In this document: piece after piece, positions 6,837-16,000 of the stretch
How the letters are laid out: each line of letters starts with the position of its first letter
How positions within the stretch are numbered: position 1 is the stretch's first letter
From: Verrucomicrobia subdivision 3 bacterium UBA7542
GTDB taxonomy: Bacteria; Verrucomicrobiota; Verrucomicrobiia; Limisphaerales; UBA11358
Direction: 5' to 3'
DNA length: 29,543 bases
Assembly (NCBI GenBank): GCA_002479245.1
Contig: DLMG01000341.1
Span: 3,948 to 33,490 of the forward strand
The notes under the pieces: generated by a model
The model's database searches: none
The model's input: only the letters and a program-made list of their open reading frames with translations
What the model was told of the DNA's origin: nothing
Made by a program: the position numbers and the translations under genes

Positions 6837-9611
6837 ATGAAGAGCAATCATCAAAACGAGAACGTAACCGGCAACGGGGCGCGAATGGAGCAGGCGCTCC
6901 GCGCCTCCGAGTTGAGTTATCACCGGCTGTTCGAAGCGGCGCAGGATGGCATCCTGATTCTGGACGTTGACACGGGACGCATCAACGATGTGAATCCTTT
7001 CCTGATTAAACTATTGGGTTTTTCCCACGGTGAAATGGTCGGCAAAACCGTCGGCGAGATTAGTCCGTTCAAAGACATCTGGTCGAACAAGGTCATGCTT
7101 GAGCGATTAAAAGAGGACGGGTATGTCCGTTATCACGACCTGCCGCTGGAAACGAGAGACGGTCGCAAGATTGCCGTGGAGTTTGTCAGCAACGTGTATC
7201 AAGCCGGTGACAAAAAAGTGATTCAATGCAACATCCGCGACATCACGGAGCGCAAAAAGGCGGAAGATGCGGTGCGCGAGAGCGAGCGCCGGTTTCAAAC
7301 GCTCGCGGATATCTCGCCGGCAGGCATTTTTCAGACGGATGCGCAGGGGCAGACCACTTACGTCAATCCACGGTGGTGCCAGATCTCCGGGCTGTCAGCG
7401 ACGGATGCGTTGGGCGATGGATGGTTGCGCGCAGTGCATCCGGAGGATCGGGGAAAGCTCGTCCAAGGTTGGCAGGCCGCCACCCAAATGCAAAGCATCT
7501 CCAAAGCTGATTACCGCTTTGTGCATCCCGATGGGACCATTTCTTGGGTCTTGGGCCAGGCCGTTCCCGAAAAAGACCATACCGGTCGTATCGTCGGATA
7601 CGTGGGCGCCGTCACAGACATCACCGAGCGCAAGCAGGCGGAAGTGGCGCTGCGCGCGAGCGAGGGAAAATTTTCCAAAGTGTTCCACTCCAGTCCGGTG
7701 CCCATGATACTTTCCACCATCAAAGAAGGCCGCTACCTGGATGTGAACGCAGAATTCTTGAAGATGTTTGGCTGGTCCCGCGAAGAAGTGATTGGGCACA
7801 CGGCGTTTGAATTAAACATTTGGGTGAACCCGGAGGATCGTGCCGCCGTCATTTCAAAGGTCAAAGAGAATGGCTCGGTGCATAACTTTGAATTGGATGT
7901 TCGCGCCAAGTCCGGCCAGATTCGCCGCGTATTGTGGACGGTGGAAGCGGCGGTCATCGGTGATGAACGCTGCTTTTTGGGAACATTGCTGGACATCAAC
8001 GAGCGCAAGCGGATGGAAGAAGCTCTCCGGCAGAGCGAGGCAACTTTGCGTGGTGTTTTCCAGGCCGCGCCCATTGGCATTTGCATCATGAAGGACCGCT
8101 TGTTTCAGAGCGCAAATGATTATTGGTGCAAGAGCTTTGGCTACACCGAGAAAAGCCTCCTCGGCAAGTCCCCCCGGATGTTGCATGAGAGCGATGAGGA
8201 GTATGAGCGAGTTGGACGGGAACTCTACACACATTTTCAGGAGGGAGGCATTGCCACATCCGAGACAAGGCTGCGCCGAAGTGATGGCGCTTTGCGCGAC
8301 GTTATTTTGACGACCGCGCCTCTCCGGGCCGGGGATCCAACGGCTGGCAAGGTGATGACGATTCACGACATCACCGAACAGCGGAAGATGGAGGCGCAGT
8401 TTATCGAAGCGCAAAAAATGGAAGTGATCGGCCAGCTCGCCGGCGGCGTGGCGCATGACTTCAACAATATTCTGGGCGTCATCATCGGCTACAGCGATTT
8501 GATCACGGCAGACCTTGGCGCGGACAGCCCGCTGCGACAATGTACCGAGGAGATCCGGCACGCGACGGAGCGTGCCGCCGGGTTGACGCGGCAACTGCTC
8601 ATCTTCAGCCGCAAACAAACGGTGCAACCCGTCGTGCTCGACCTCAATGACGCGGTGAAAAACCTGAATAAAATGCTGCGGCGGCTCATTGACGAGCACA
8701 TCGAAATGACGATTGTTCCCGGAAAACAAACCGGACACGTCAAGGCCGACCCCGGTTACGTCGGGCAAGTGCTGATGAATCTGGTCGTCAATGCCCGCGA
8801 TGCCATGCCCAACGGCGGCAAGCTCACCATCGCAACCAACAATGTCACGCTCGATGAAAACTACTCGCCCGGTGGAACAGGTGTTGACAATGCGACGTCG
8901 CAGGTTGGCAGTATTATTCCACAGGGCAAGCACAAACACCCGGGCGCAATTCCCGGCGACTACGTGATGCTCAGTGTCAGTGACACGGGAGTCGGCATGA
9001 CCGAGGAAGTCAAAGCGCGCCTGTTTGAGGCATTTTTCACGACGAAGCCATTGGGCAAGGGCACCGGTTTGGGCCTCGCGACCTGCCAGACCATCGTCCA
9101 GCAATCCGGTGGTCACATTGACGTTGACAGCGAGGTGGGCAAGGGCACGACCTTCAAGATTTATTTCCCGCAAGTTGATGAACCGTTGGACACCGATACG
9201 AAATTCATCAAAGCCGGGCCGTTGCCGCGCGGGACGGAAACCTTGCTGGTCGTGGAAGATGAGCCGGGCGTGAGGCATCTGGCCCAACGTGTATTGGAAA
9301 ATCAGGGCTACACTGTGCTCCGGGCGATGAACGGTCAGCATGCATTGCACCTGGCTCAAGAGCATAAAGGATCACCGATTCGTTTGGTGGTCACCGATGT
9401 CATCATGCCGCTGATGGGCGGCAAGGTAATGGCGGAGTGGCTGAAAACAACTTATCCCGATCTCAAAATCCTCTTCACGTCGGGTTACACGGATGACGCC
9501 ATTGCCCAACATGGCGTGCTTGACGCAGGAGTTGAGTTCCTGTCCAAACCTTATACGCCCGCAACGCTTGTCCGCAAGGTGCGCGAGATGCTGGATACGC
9601 CGCAGACTTAA
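6837..9611 (+). CDS. Hybrid sensor histidine kinase (four PAS, HisKA, HATPase, REC)
   Basis: 924 aa, no membrane segment. Four PAS/PAC units (about 25-142, 150-268, 275-394, 400-517) each end in a D(I/V)xE(R/Q)(K/R) linker. The NtrB-like HisKA has H540 in GGVAHDFNNILG; the ATPase has N-box NLVVNARDAMPNGG, G1 DTGVGM and G2 GKGTGLGLATCQ. The C-terminal receiver (about 801-920) has VEDEP, acceptor D854 (VVTDVIMP), T881 and K904. Residues 677-698 (SPGG...IIPQGK), just before the G1 strand, are a diverged copy of the 22-codon mini-element and lengthen the N-box-to-G1 loop. PAS1 and the promoter are duplicated from the kinase at 4010. An 8-bp gap separates it from the next kinase gene. Confidence 0.95.
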   Translation: MKSNHQNENVTGNGARMEQALRASELSYHRLFEAAQDGILILDVDTGRINDVNPFLIKLLGFSHGEMVGKTVGEISPFKDIWSNKVMLERLKEDGYVRYHDLPLETRDGRKIAVEFVSNVYQAGDKKVIQCNIRDITERKKAEDAVRESERRFQTLADISPAGIFQTDAQGQTTYVNPRWCQISGLSATDALGDGWLRAVHPEDRGKLVQGWQAATQMQSISKADYRFVHPDGTISWVLGQAVPEKDHTGRIVGYVGAVTDITERKQAEVALRASEGKFSKVFHSSPVPMILSTIKEGRYLDVNAEFLKMFGWSREEVIGHTAFELNIWVNPEDRAAVISKVKENGSVHNFELDVRAKSGQIRRVLWTVEAAVIGDERCFLGTLLDINERKRMEEALRQSEATLRGVFQAAPIGICIMKDRLFQSANDYWCKSFGYTEKSLLGKSPRMLHESDEEYERVGRELYTHFQEGGIATSETRLRRSDGALRDVILTTAPLRAGDPTAGKVMTIHDITEQRKMEAQFIEAQKMEVIGQLAGGVAHDFNNILGVIIGYSDLITADLGADSPLRQCTEEIRHATERAAGLTRQLLIFSRKQTVQPVVLDLNDAVKNLNKMLRRLIDEHIEMTIVPGKQTGHVKADPGYVGQVLMNLVVNARDAMPNGGKLTIATNNVTLDENYSPGGTGVDNATSQVGSIIPQGKHKHPGAIPGDYVMLSVSDTGVGMTEEVKARLFEAFFTTKPLGKGTGLGLATCQTIVQQSGGHIDVDSEVGKGTTFKIYFPQVDEPLDTDTKFIKAGPLPRGTETLLVVEDEPGVRHLAQRVLENQGYTVLRAMNGQHALHLAQEHKGSPIRLVVTDVIMPLMGGKVMAEWLKTTYPDLKILFTSGYTDDAIAQHGVLDAGVEFLSKPYTPATLVRKVREMLDTPQT
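8864..8930. repeat. Palindrome-ended mini-element, copy G (diverged, in ATPase domain)
   Basis: Exactly 67 bp, ctcgcccggtggaaca (8864-8879) to tattattccacagggcaag (8912-8930). The arms match the gtggaata/tattccac subtype of the inner element at 14726-14790, with several mismatches. In frame from 8865, 22 codons. Length, phase and arm sequence together make chance unlikely, although the centre no longer resembles the other copies. Confidence 0.72.
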
Positions 9612-9619
9612 GCCGGCAC

Positions 9620-12600
9620 ATGAACAAACTTAAACCACTGTCGGTTGGCAAACAGGTGTTGTTCACCTTTGGAACGCTGTGCGCGATTCTCCTGATCATT
9701 GGCGGGTTGTTTTTTTTCAGCCTGCAATCCATTGAGCGCGGTAATCAACGGCAACAATCGCGCGCCCTGAACAAATTGGCCTTGATTGACAACACGGCGC
9801 AGGAGGTGGGACAGATGCAAGCCGAAGCGCTTCGGCAGGTCCTGGCATCGGACATGGGGGAGATAAAGCGTCTGGATCAAACCGTCCGCGATATTGAGAA
9901 AAACAATACCAGGGAACTCGCCGACTATCAAAAATTCATTGATACGGAAAAGGAAAGACAACTTTACGATAGAGTCATGCAGTCGCGAAAAGCATATTGG
10001 GAACAGACGCTGCCGGTGTTGGCGCTTGGTTTGAGCAATCGAGATGCCGAGGCGACGGAATTGATCATCTCGAAGCAGGCTCCCGCATACGATGAATACC
10101 TGAAAGCAATCAACGAGTTGGCCAACCATGTGGAAATCAACGCGCTGGACGTTGCCGAGGCAATGACTCGTTTCATTTTCAAAATTAGAATTATTGGCGA
10201 TGTTCTCGTCGGCGTGACGATACTTATTGCCATTGGAACAGGTTTTGCCATCGCGAGAGTTGCCCGCCAACTTAAAAAGGACAACAACATTTTCCAAGCT
10301 GAAATCAAGGAGCGGAAACAAACAGAAGAGAAGTTGAACTGGAAAACGGCATTCCTTGAGGCCCAGGTGAATTCCACCATTGATGGAATTTTAGTAGTGG
10401 ATGAGCAGGGCAAGAAGATTCTTCAAAACCAGCGGACTGCCGACTTGTTAAAAATTCCCCAGCACATCTTGGACGATAAAAACGACGAGGCACAGCGTCG
10501 GTGGGTCGCGGGCATGACCAAAAATCCCGAACGGTTTGTCGAAAAAGTCGCCTATCTTTATTCTCACCCGAACGAAATCGGCCGCGATGAGACTGAGTTT
10601 AAGGACGGGATGATTCTGGACCGATACTCGGCTCCCGTTGTTGGCAAAGACGGAAAATACTACGGCAGAATCTGGACGTTCCGCGACATCACCGAGCGCA
10701 AACGCACCGAGGAACAACTTCGCGTGCAGGCCACAGCGCTCGATGCGGCAGCCAATGCCATCATGATTACCGACCACAACGGCACGATCCAATCGGTTAA
10801 CCCCGCTTTCACGGCGCTTACCGGCTACACCGCCCAGGAAGCCGTCGGACAAAACCCGCGCATCCTTAAAGGCGGCAACCACGATGAAGCGTTCTATCGA
10901 AATCTCTGGCAGACGATTTCCTCCGGTCGGGTCTGGAGCGGGGAACTGACCAACCGCCGCAAGGACGGCAGCCTCTATGCCGAAGAGATGACGATCACCC
11001 CGTTGCGGAACGCCGAAGGCGTGATCGCCCGATACATTGCCATCAAGCGGGACATCACCGAGCGCAAAGAGATTGAAGCACAAATGGAGCGGCTACGCAC
11101 TGAACACGCACTCATTTTGAACTCCATAGGGGAGGGCGTGCATTGGATTGACGTTGATGGGCGAATCAAATTTGAAAATCCTGCCGCTGTAAAAATGCTT
11201 GGCTATGAGGTTTCCGAACTGATCGGCAAGCCGGCGCATCCCACAATGCATCATACGCGGGCCGATGGCGCCGCCTACCCGCAAAGCGAATGTTTTATTT
11301 ACGCGACTTTGAGAGATGGGGTGGTTCGCCGCGTGACCGACGAGGTCTTTTGGCGAAAAGATGGGTCGAGCTTCGCCGTCGAATATGTCTGCACGCCGAT
11401 TTACGACAAGAACGGACGTTCCGGCGGCTCCGTGGTTATATTTACCGACATCACCGAGCGCAAGCGGGCGGAAGAGGCGCTGCGTGCATCACAGCAAATC
11501 ATCGAAGGGATTATCAACGCGATGCCCATGAGGGTATTCTGGAAGGACAAGAATCTCGTTTACCTGGGCTGCAACGCGATATTCGCGCGCGATGCCGGAT
11601 TTGCCGGTCCGAAGGACATCATCGGGAAAGATGATTACCAGATGGGATGGCGTGATCAGGCGGAATTGTATCGCGCCGATGACCGCCAGGTCATCGAGAG
11701 TGGCTGCTCCAAGCTTTTGATCGAAGAACCCCAGACGACCCCCGCAGGGGAAAACATCACGCTTCTTTCGAGCAAGCTACCTCTGCGCGGTTCCAAGGGG
11801 GAGATCAGTGGCGTGCTCGGAACGTATATGGACATCACCGAGCGCAAACGGCTCGAAACCCAGTTATTTCAATCTCAGAAACTGGAAACCGTCGGCAAAC
11901 TGGCCGGCGGCATCGCGCACGAGTTCAACAGCATCCTGACGGCCATCATCGGCCAGAGTGAATTACTGCTCGGCGACCTTCCCGCAGGGAGTCCGCTGGC
12001 CCAAAACGCGACCGAAATCAGCCAAGCCGCCGGTCGTGCCGCCACGCTGACCCGGCAACTCCTGGCGTATGGCCGCAAGCAATTTCTACAACCGGAAACC
12101 CTCGATCTAAACCGGGTCATCACGAGCATGGAAGGCATGTTTCACCTTCTCATGGACGGTGAGGTGGATACGCAGATTGTTGCCGCCCCTGGCCTGCAGG
12201 CGGTGAAGGTGGACGCCGGACAGATCGAGCAGGTCATCGTGAACATGGCCATCAACGCGCGCGACGCCATGCCTAATGGTGGCAAACTCACGCTCGAAAC
12301 CGCCAACGTCACGCTGGATCAGGAGCAGGTCAGCCGTTTTCCTGAATTGAAGGCGGGAGAATATGTGATGCTCGCCATCACGGACACGGGCGCAGGCATG
12401 AGCGAGGAAGTAAAGGCGCGCGTCTTCGAGCCGTTTTTTACGACCAAGAGTGTTGGCCAGGGAACCGGTTTGGGATTGTCCACCTGTTACGGCATCATCA
12501 AACAAAGCGGCGGTCATATCAACGTTGATAGCGAGCCGGGCCGGGGCACAACTTTCAAAATTTATCTGCCGCAAGTTGAACCGCAGGCGAAGATTCCCCT

Positions 12601-13084
12601 CCAGCGTCTTGACTCACCTGATTTGCCGCGCGGGACGGAAACCATTCTGCTGGTCGAGGACGATCCCGCCTTGCGGGAGATGGCGGCGACCTTGTTAAGA
12701 CGGCTGGGTTACACGGTATTGGCGGCGGCCAATGGCAACGAAGCCTTGAGCCTGAAACAACAGTGCGACAACGGACACATTGACTTGTTGTTCACCGATG
12801 TCGTCATGCCGCAAATGAGCGGCAAGGAATTGTCCGAGCGCGTGCGGGCGTTATATCCGCACACCCGGATTCTTTTCACCTCCGCTAACACCGGGAATGC
12901 CATCGTCCATCAAGGCGCGTTGAACCAAGGCGTGACGCTGCTGCAAAAACCCTTCACGCCGTCCGCGCTGGCGCACAAATTGCGGGAAGTGCTGGATCAA
13001 CCGGGCGCCCCGAAACCGGACCCCGCGCAGAAAACATCTGGCTTCACGAAAATCTCCGATGACGTAAAGACACCCGGGAGCTGA
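9620..13084 (+). CDS. Membrane-bound hybrid sensor histidine kinase (4HB sensor, four PAS, HisKA, HATPase, REC)
   Basis: 1154 aa. Two membrane helices (about 13-34 and 189-211) flank a helical extracytoplasmic region of the four-helix-bundle MCP/CHASE3 type, followed by four PAS/PAC units (about 240-365, 367-490, 492-620, 622-745) with DITERKR linkers. NtrB-like HisKA with H767 (GGIAHEFNSIL); ATPase N-box NMAINARDAMPNGG, G1 DTGAGM, G2 GQGTGLGLSTCYGI. C-terminal receiver with VEDDP, acceptor D1060 (LFTDVVMP), Thr to Ser-type LFTSAN and K in LQKPF. It ends 2 bp before the next kinase gene. Likely senses an envelope or periplasmic cue through the helical bundle plus internal cues through PAS. 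Confidence 0.95.
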   Translation: MNKLKPLSVGKQVLFTFGTLCAILLIIGGLFFFSLQSIERGNQRQQSRALNKLALIDNTAQEVGQMQAEALRQVLASDMGEIKRLDQTVRDIEKNNTRELADYQKFIDTEKERQLYDRVMQSRKAYWEQTLPVLALGLSNRDAEATELIISKQAPAYDEYLKAINELANHVEINALDVAEAMTRFIFKIRIIGDVLVGVTILIAIGTGFAIARVARQLKKDNNIFQAEIKERKQTEEKLNWKTAFLEAQVNSTIDGILVVDEQGKKILQNQRTADLLKIPQHILDDKNDEAQRRWVAGMTKNPERFVEKVAYLYSHPNEIGRDETEFKDGMILDRYSAPVVGKDGKYYGRIWTFRDITERKRTEEQLRVQATALDAAANAIMITDHNGTIQSVNPAFTALTGYTAQEAVGQNPRILKGGNHDEAFYRNLWQTISSGRVWSGELTNRRKDGSLYAEEMTITPLRNAEGVIARYIAIKRDITERKEIEAQMERLRTEHALILNSIGEGVHWIDVDGRIKFENPAAVKMLGYEVSELIGKPAHPTMHHTRADGAAYPQSECFIYATLRDGVVRRVTDEVFWRKDGSSFAVEYVCTPIYDKNGRSGGSVVIFTDITERKRAEEALRASQQIIEGIINAMPMRVFWKDKNLVYLGCNAIFARDAGFAGPKDIIGKDDYQMGWRDQAELYRADDRQVIESGCSKLLIEEPQTTPAGENITLLSSKLPLRGSKGEISGVLGTYMDITERKRLETQLFQSQKLETVGKLAGGIAHEFNSILTAIIGQSELLLGDLPAGSPLAQNATEISQAAGRAATLTRQLLAYGRKQFLQPETLDLNRVITSMEGMFHLLMDGEVDTQIVAAPGLQAVKVDAGQIEQVIVNMAINARDAMPNGGKLTLETANVTLDQEQVSRFPELKAGEYVMLAITDTGAGMSEEVKARVFEPFFTTKSVGQGTGLGLSTCYGIIKQSGGHINVDSEPGRGTTFKIYLPQVEPQAKIPLQRLDSPDLPRGTETILLVEDDPALREMAATLLRRLGYTVLAAANGNEALSLKQQCDNGHIDLLFTDVVMPQMSGKELSERVRALYPHTRILFTSANTGNAIVHQGALNQGVTLLQKPFTPSALAHKLREVLDQPGAPKPDPAQKTSGFTKISDDVKTPGS

Positions 13085-13086
13085 TT

Positions 13087-16000
13087 ATGGCAAAAGGGAT
13101 GCAGAATCGTAAACTGACGACGCTCACGCGCGTGGTGGTTCTCATTGCGCTTTACTTCGTCGGGGGATTGATCGGCAAAGAGACATCGTTCCTCTCCGGC
13201 AGCGTGGCGTTGCTCTGGCCGCCGGCGGGCATCGCGCTCGCCGCCATTCTGCTGTTTGGCTACCGGTTTTGGCCGGGCGTGGCTTTGGGAGCGGTGCTGT
13301 TTTCGTTCATGAATGGAATGCCGCTCGGATTTTTCACGCTCGGAACAGCCATTGGCAATACCATGGGTGCCGTCGTCTGCGCTTACTTGCTTGAAAGATT
13401 CATCGCCTTCGACAATGCGATGGAGCGCACACGCGATGTGACCGGCTACATCGGATTGGCGTGTTTTCTGGGCACAACGGTCAATGCGGCGTTCAATGTC
13501 GTCAGTCTCGCCTACAGCGGCGCGGTGGCGTGGGACAATTTATTTTCCACCACCCTGGTGTGGTGGATGCCGAATGCGCTGGCCGGGCTGGTGGTCGCGC
13601 CGTTCATCATCACCTGGGCAACGCCGTCGGCCACCCGCTGGAATGGCAAGCTGATTGCCGAAGCCGTCATCTGCGGCGCAGGTTTGGTGGGCGGCACCCT
13701 GATTTCCTTCAATTCCTGGTTTGTCTATGGGATTCAAAATTATCCGCTGGCCTACCTGCCTTTTCCCTTTCTCGTCTGGGGCGCATTGCGATTTGGCCAG
13801 CGCGGCGCAACCACTGGAACCTTGCTGGTGTCGGCACTGGCCATCCATTCACTGCTCCAGGGCATCGGGCCGTTCGTGACCAATACCGAGAGGGATAGTC
13901 TGATGCTGATCGGCAGTTACATCGGGATTCTGGCGGTCACCAATATGCTGCTGGCCGCCGCCGCTGCCGAACGTCGCGCCGCGGAACGCGCGGTGTCGGA
14001 AAGTGAAAAACGTTTTCGCGCGGTGGTGGAAGACCAGACGGATTTGATTTGCCGGTTCAAGCCGGACGGTTTGCTCACTTTTGTCAACGAAGCTTTCTGT
14101 CGCTTCCATGGCAAACGCAGTGATGAACTGATCGGCACAAATTTTTTTCAAACTCTTTCCGAAGAGGATGCCGCCGTTCCTCTGAGCTACATCAACTCTT
14201 TGCCGCCGGATGAACCGGTGGTTTCGTTCGACCATCGCCTGCATTCGCCGGACGATCAGGTGGTGTGGCATCAATACCGGGTCCGCCGGCTGTTTCAGGG
14301 AAAAGGTCCCGCCGGGGCGGGACGGGAGTTTCAGGCGGTGATTCAGGACATCACGCAGCGCAAACAATCCGAGCAGGCCTTGCGCGCGAGCGAGGAAAAA
14401 TATCGTTCGCTCATTGATCATATCCCGGACGTGGTCTGGACGGCCGATTCAAACCGGAAGCTGATTTATATCAGCGGCAACGCTGTCAAGGTGCTGGGTT
14501 ACAGTTCGGAAGAACTCCTTGAGAAAGGCAGGGAACTTTGGATGGATCGGATTCATCCTGAAGACGCGGCGCGCGTCCGCCAGGCTTATCGGAAGCTTTT
14601 CTCAAATGGCGAAAAGTTCGACGTGGAATACCGGATTTGCCGGAAAGACGGCGAGTGGATCTGGTTGCATGACCGGGCGCTGACCACGCGCCCAGGCTCG
14701 CCCCGTGAAATAGGCGGTGCGGAGGCTCGCCCCGTGGAATACGCGTCCGGTGGCGCGGGGCACGCCGCAGAGGTTATTCCACGGGGCAAGGGTCAGGCGG
14801 CAGTGGATATTTCACGGGGCGAGGGAATCATGTGCGCCGACGGAATTTTTCTGGACGTCACACAACGCCGGCAAGCCGAAGCCGCCATCCAGCACACCAA
14901 GGATGCCGCCGAATCCGCGAATCTCGCCAAGAGCCGGTTTCTCGCCAACATGAGCCACGAGTTACGCACGCCGCTCAATGCCATCATCGGCTTTTCAGAA
15001 ATCCTCGCCGACAAAACTTTTGGCGACCTGAACGACCGGCAACTCAAATACAGCAACAACATTCTCAACAGCGGACGCCAACTGCTCCAGCTCATCAACG
15101 ATATTCTCGATCTGGCCAAGGTGGAGGCTGGTCGGGTGGAGTTGATGCGCAACACGTTCGTCGTCGCCAAAGCTTTGTCGGAGGTGCAAACCATTGTTAA
15201 AACGCTGGCCAACAAGAAGAGAATCAGCCTTGAGTTTGAAGTTGGGGCGAACCTTCCCCCGCTGTTTGCTGACGAAGCGAAGTTCAAGCAGGTCATGTAT
15301 AACCTGCTCAGCAACGCCATCAAGTTCACACCGGACGGTGGGAGAGTGACAGTAACGGCCGCTTTCCAAAACGAAGCCAAAGGAGATTCGAGTCCGGCGT
15401 CGAAGATCGCGCTGGCAGGTGAGTCCTTGCGAGTAGCCGTTACGGACACGGGCATTGGCATTAAAGCGAATGACCAGGAGCGCGTTTTCAAAGAGTTCGA
15501 GCAAGTGGACTCGTCTTACGGCCGGCAGCAGCAAGGCACCGGGCTGGGGCTGGCATTGACCAAAAGGCTGATCGAGATGCACGGCGGACGGATCTGGGTG
15601 GAGAGTGACGGTGTCGAAGGCAAGGGCAGCACCTTCACTTTCCTGATTCCGATGCCCAAGACCGAAGCCAGGCCGACACAACTAACCGACAAGCCGGACT
15701 TGCACGACGACACCATTCATCCGTTGGTTTTAGTCGTGACGAATGATGACTCCCATCAGCAACTGGTTGGCCATTACCTGACGGGTGCGGGTTACGACAT
15801 TACAGTGGTTTCCGAAACTGCGGCGATGATTGCGGCGTTGAAAGCCCGGCGGCCTTATGCCGTGGTGATTGACCGGAAAATGGGCAGCGCGGACGACTGG
15901 CCGGGCGGCGCAGGCCAGTCGCCGGAACAATCCAAATCCGATTTTTCGGATACGCTCATACAACACAAGTGCCGCTCACACATCCCGGCCGGAATACCGC

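Noticed and set aside
7854..9365. 503-codon minus-strand frame
   Set aside because: Antisense shadow of the hybrid kinase; no domain, and the plus-strand protein is certain.
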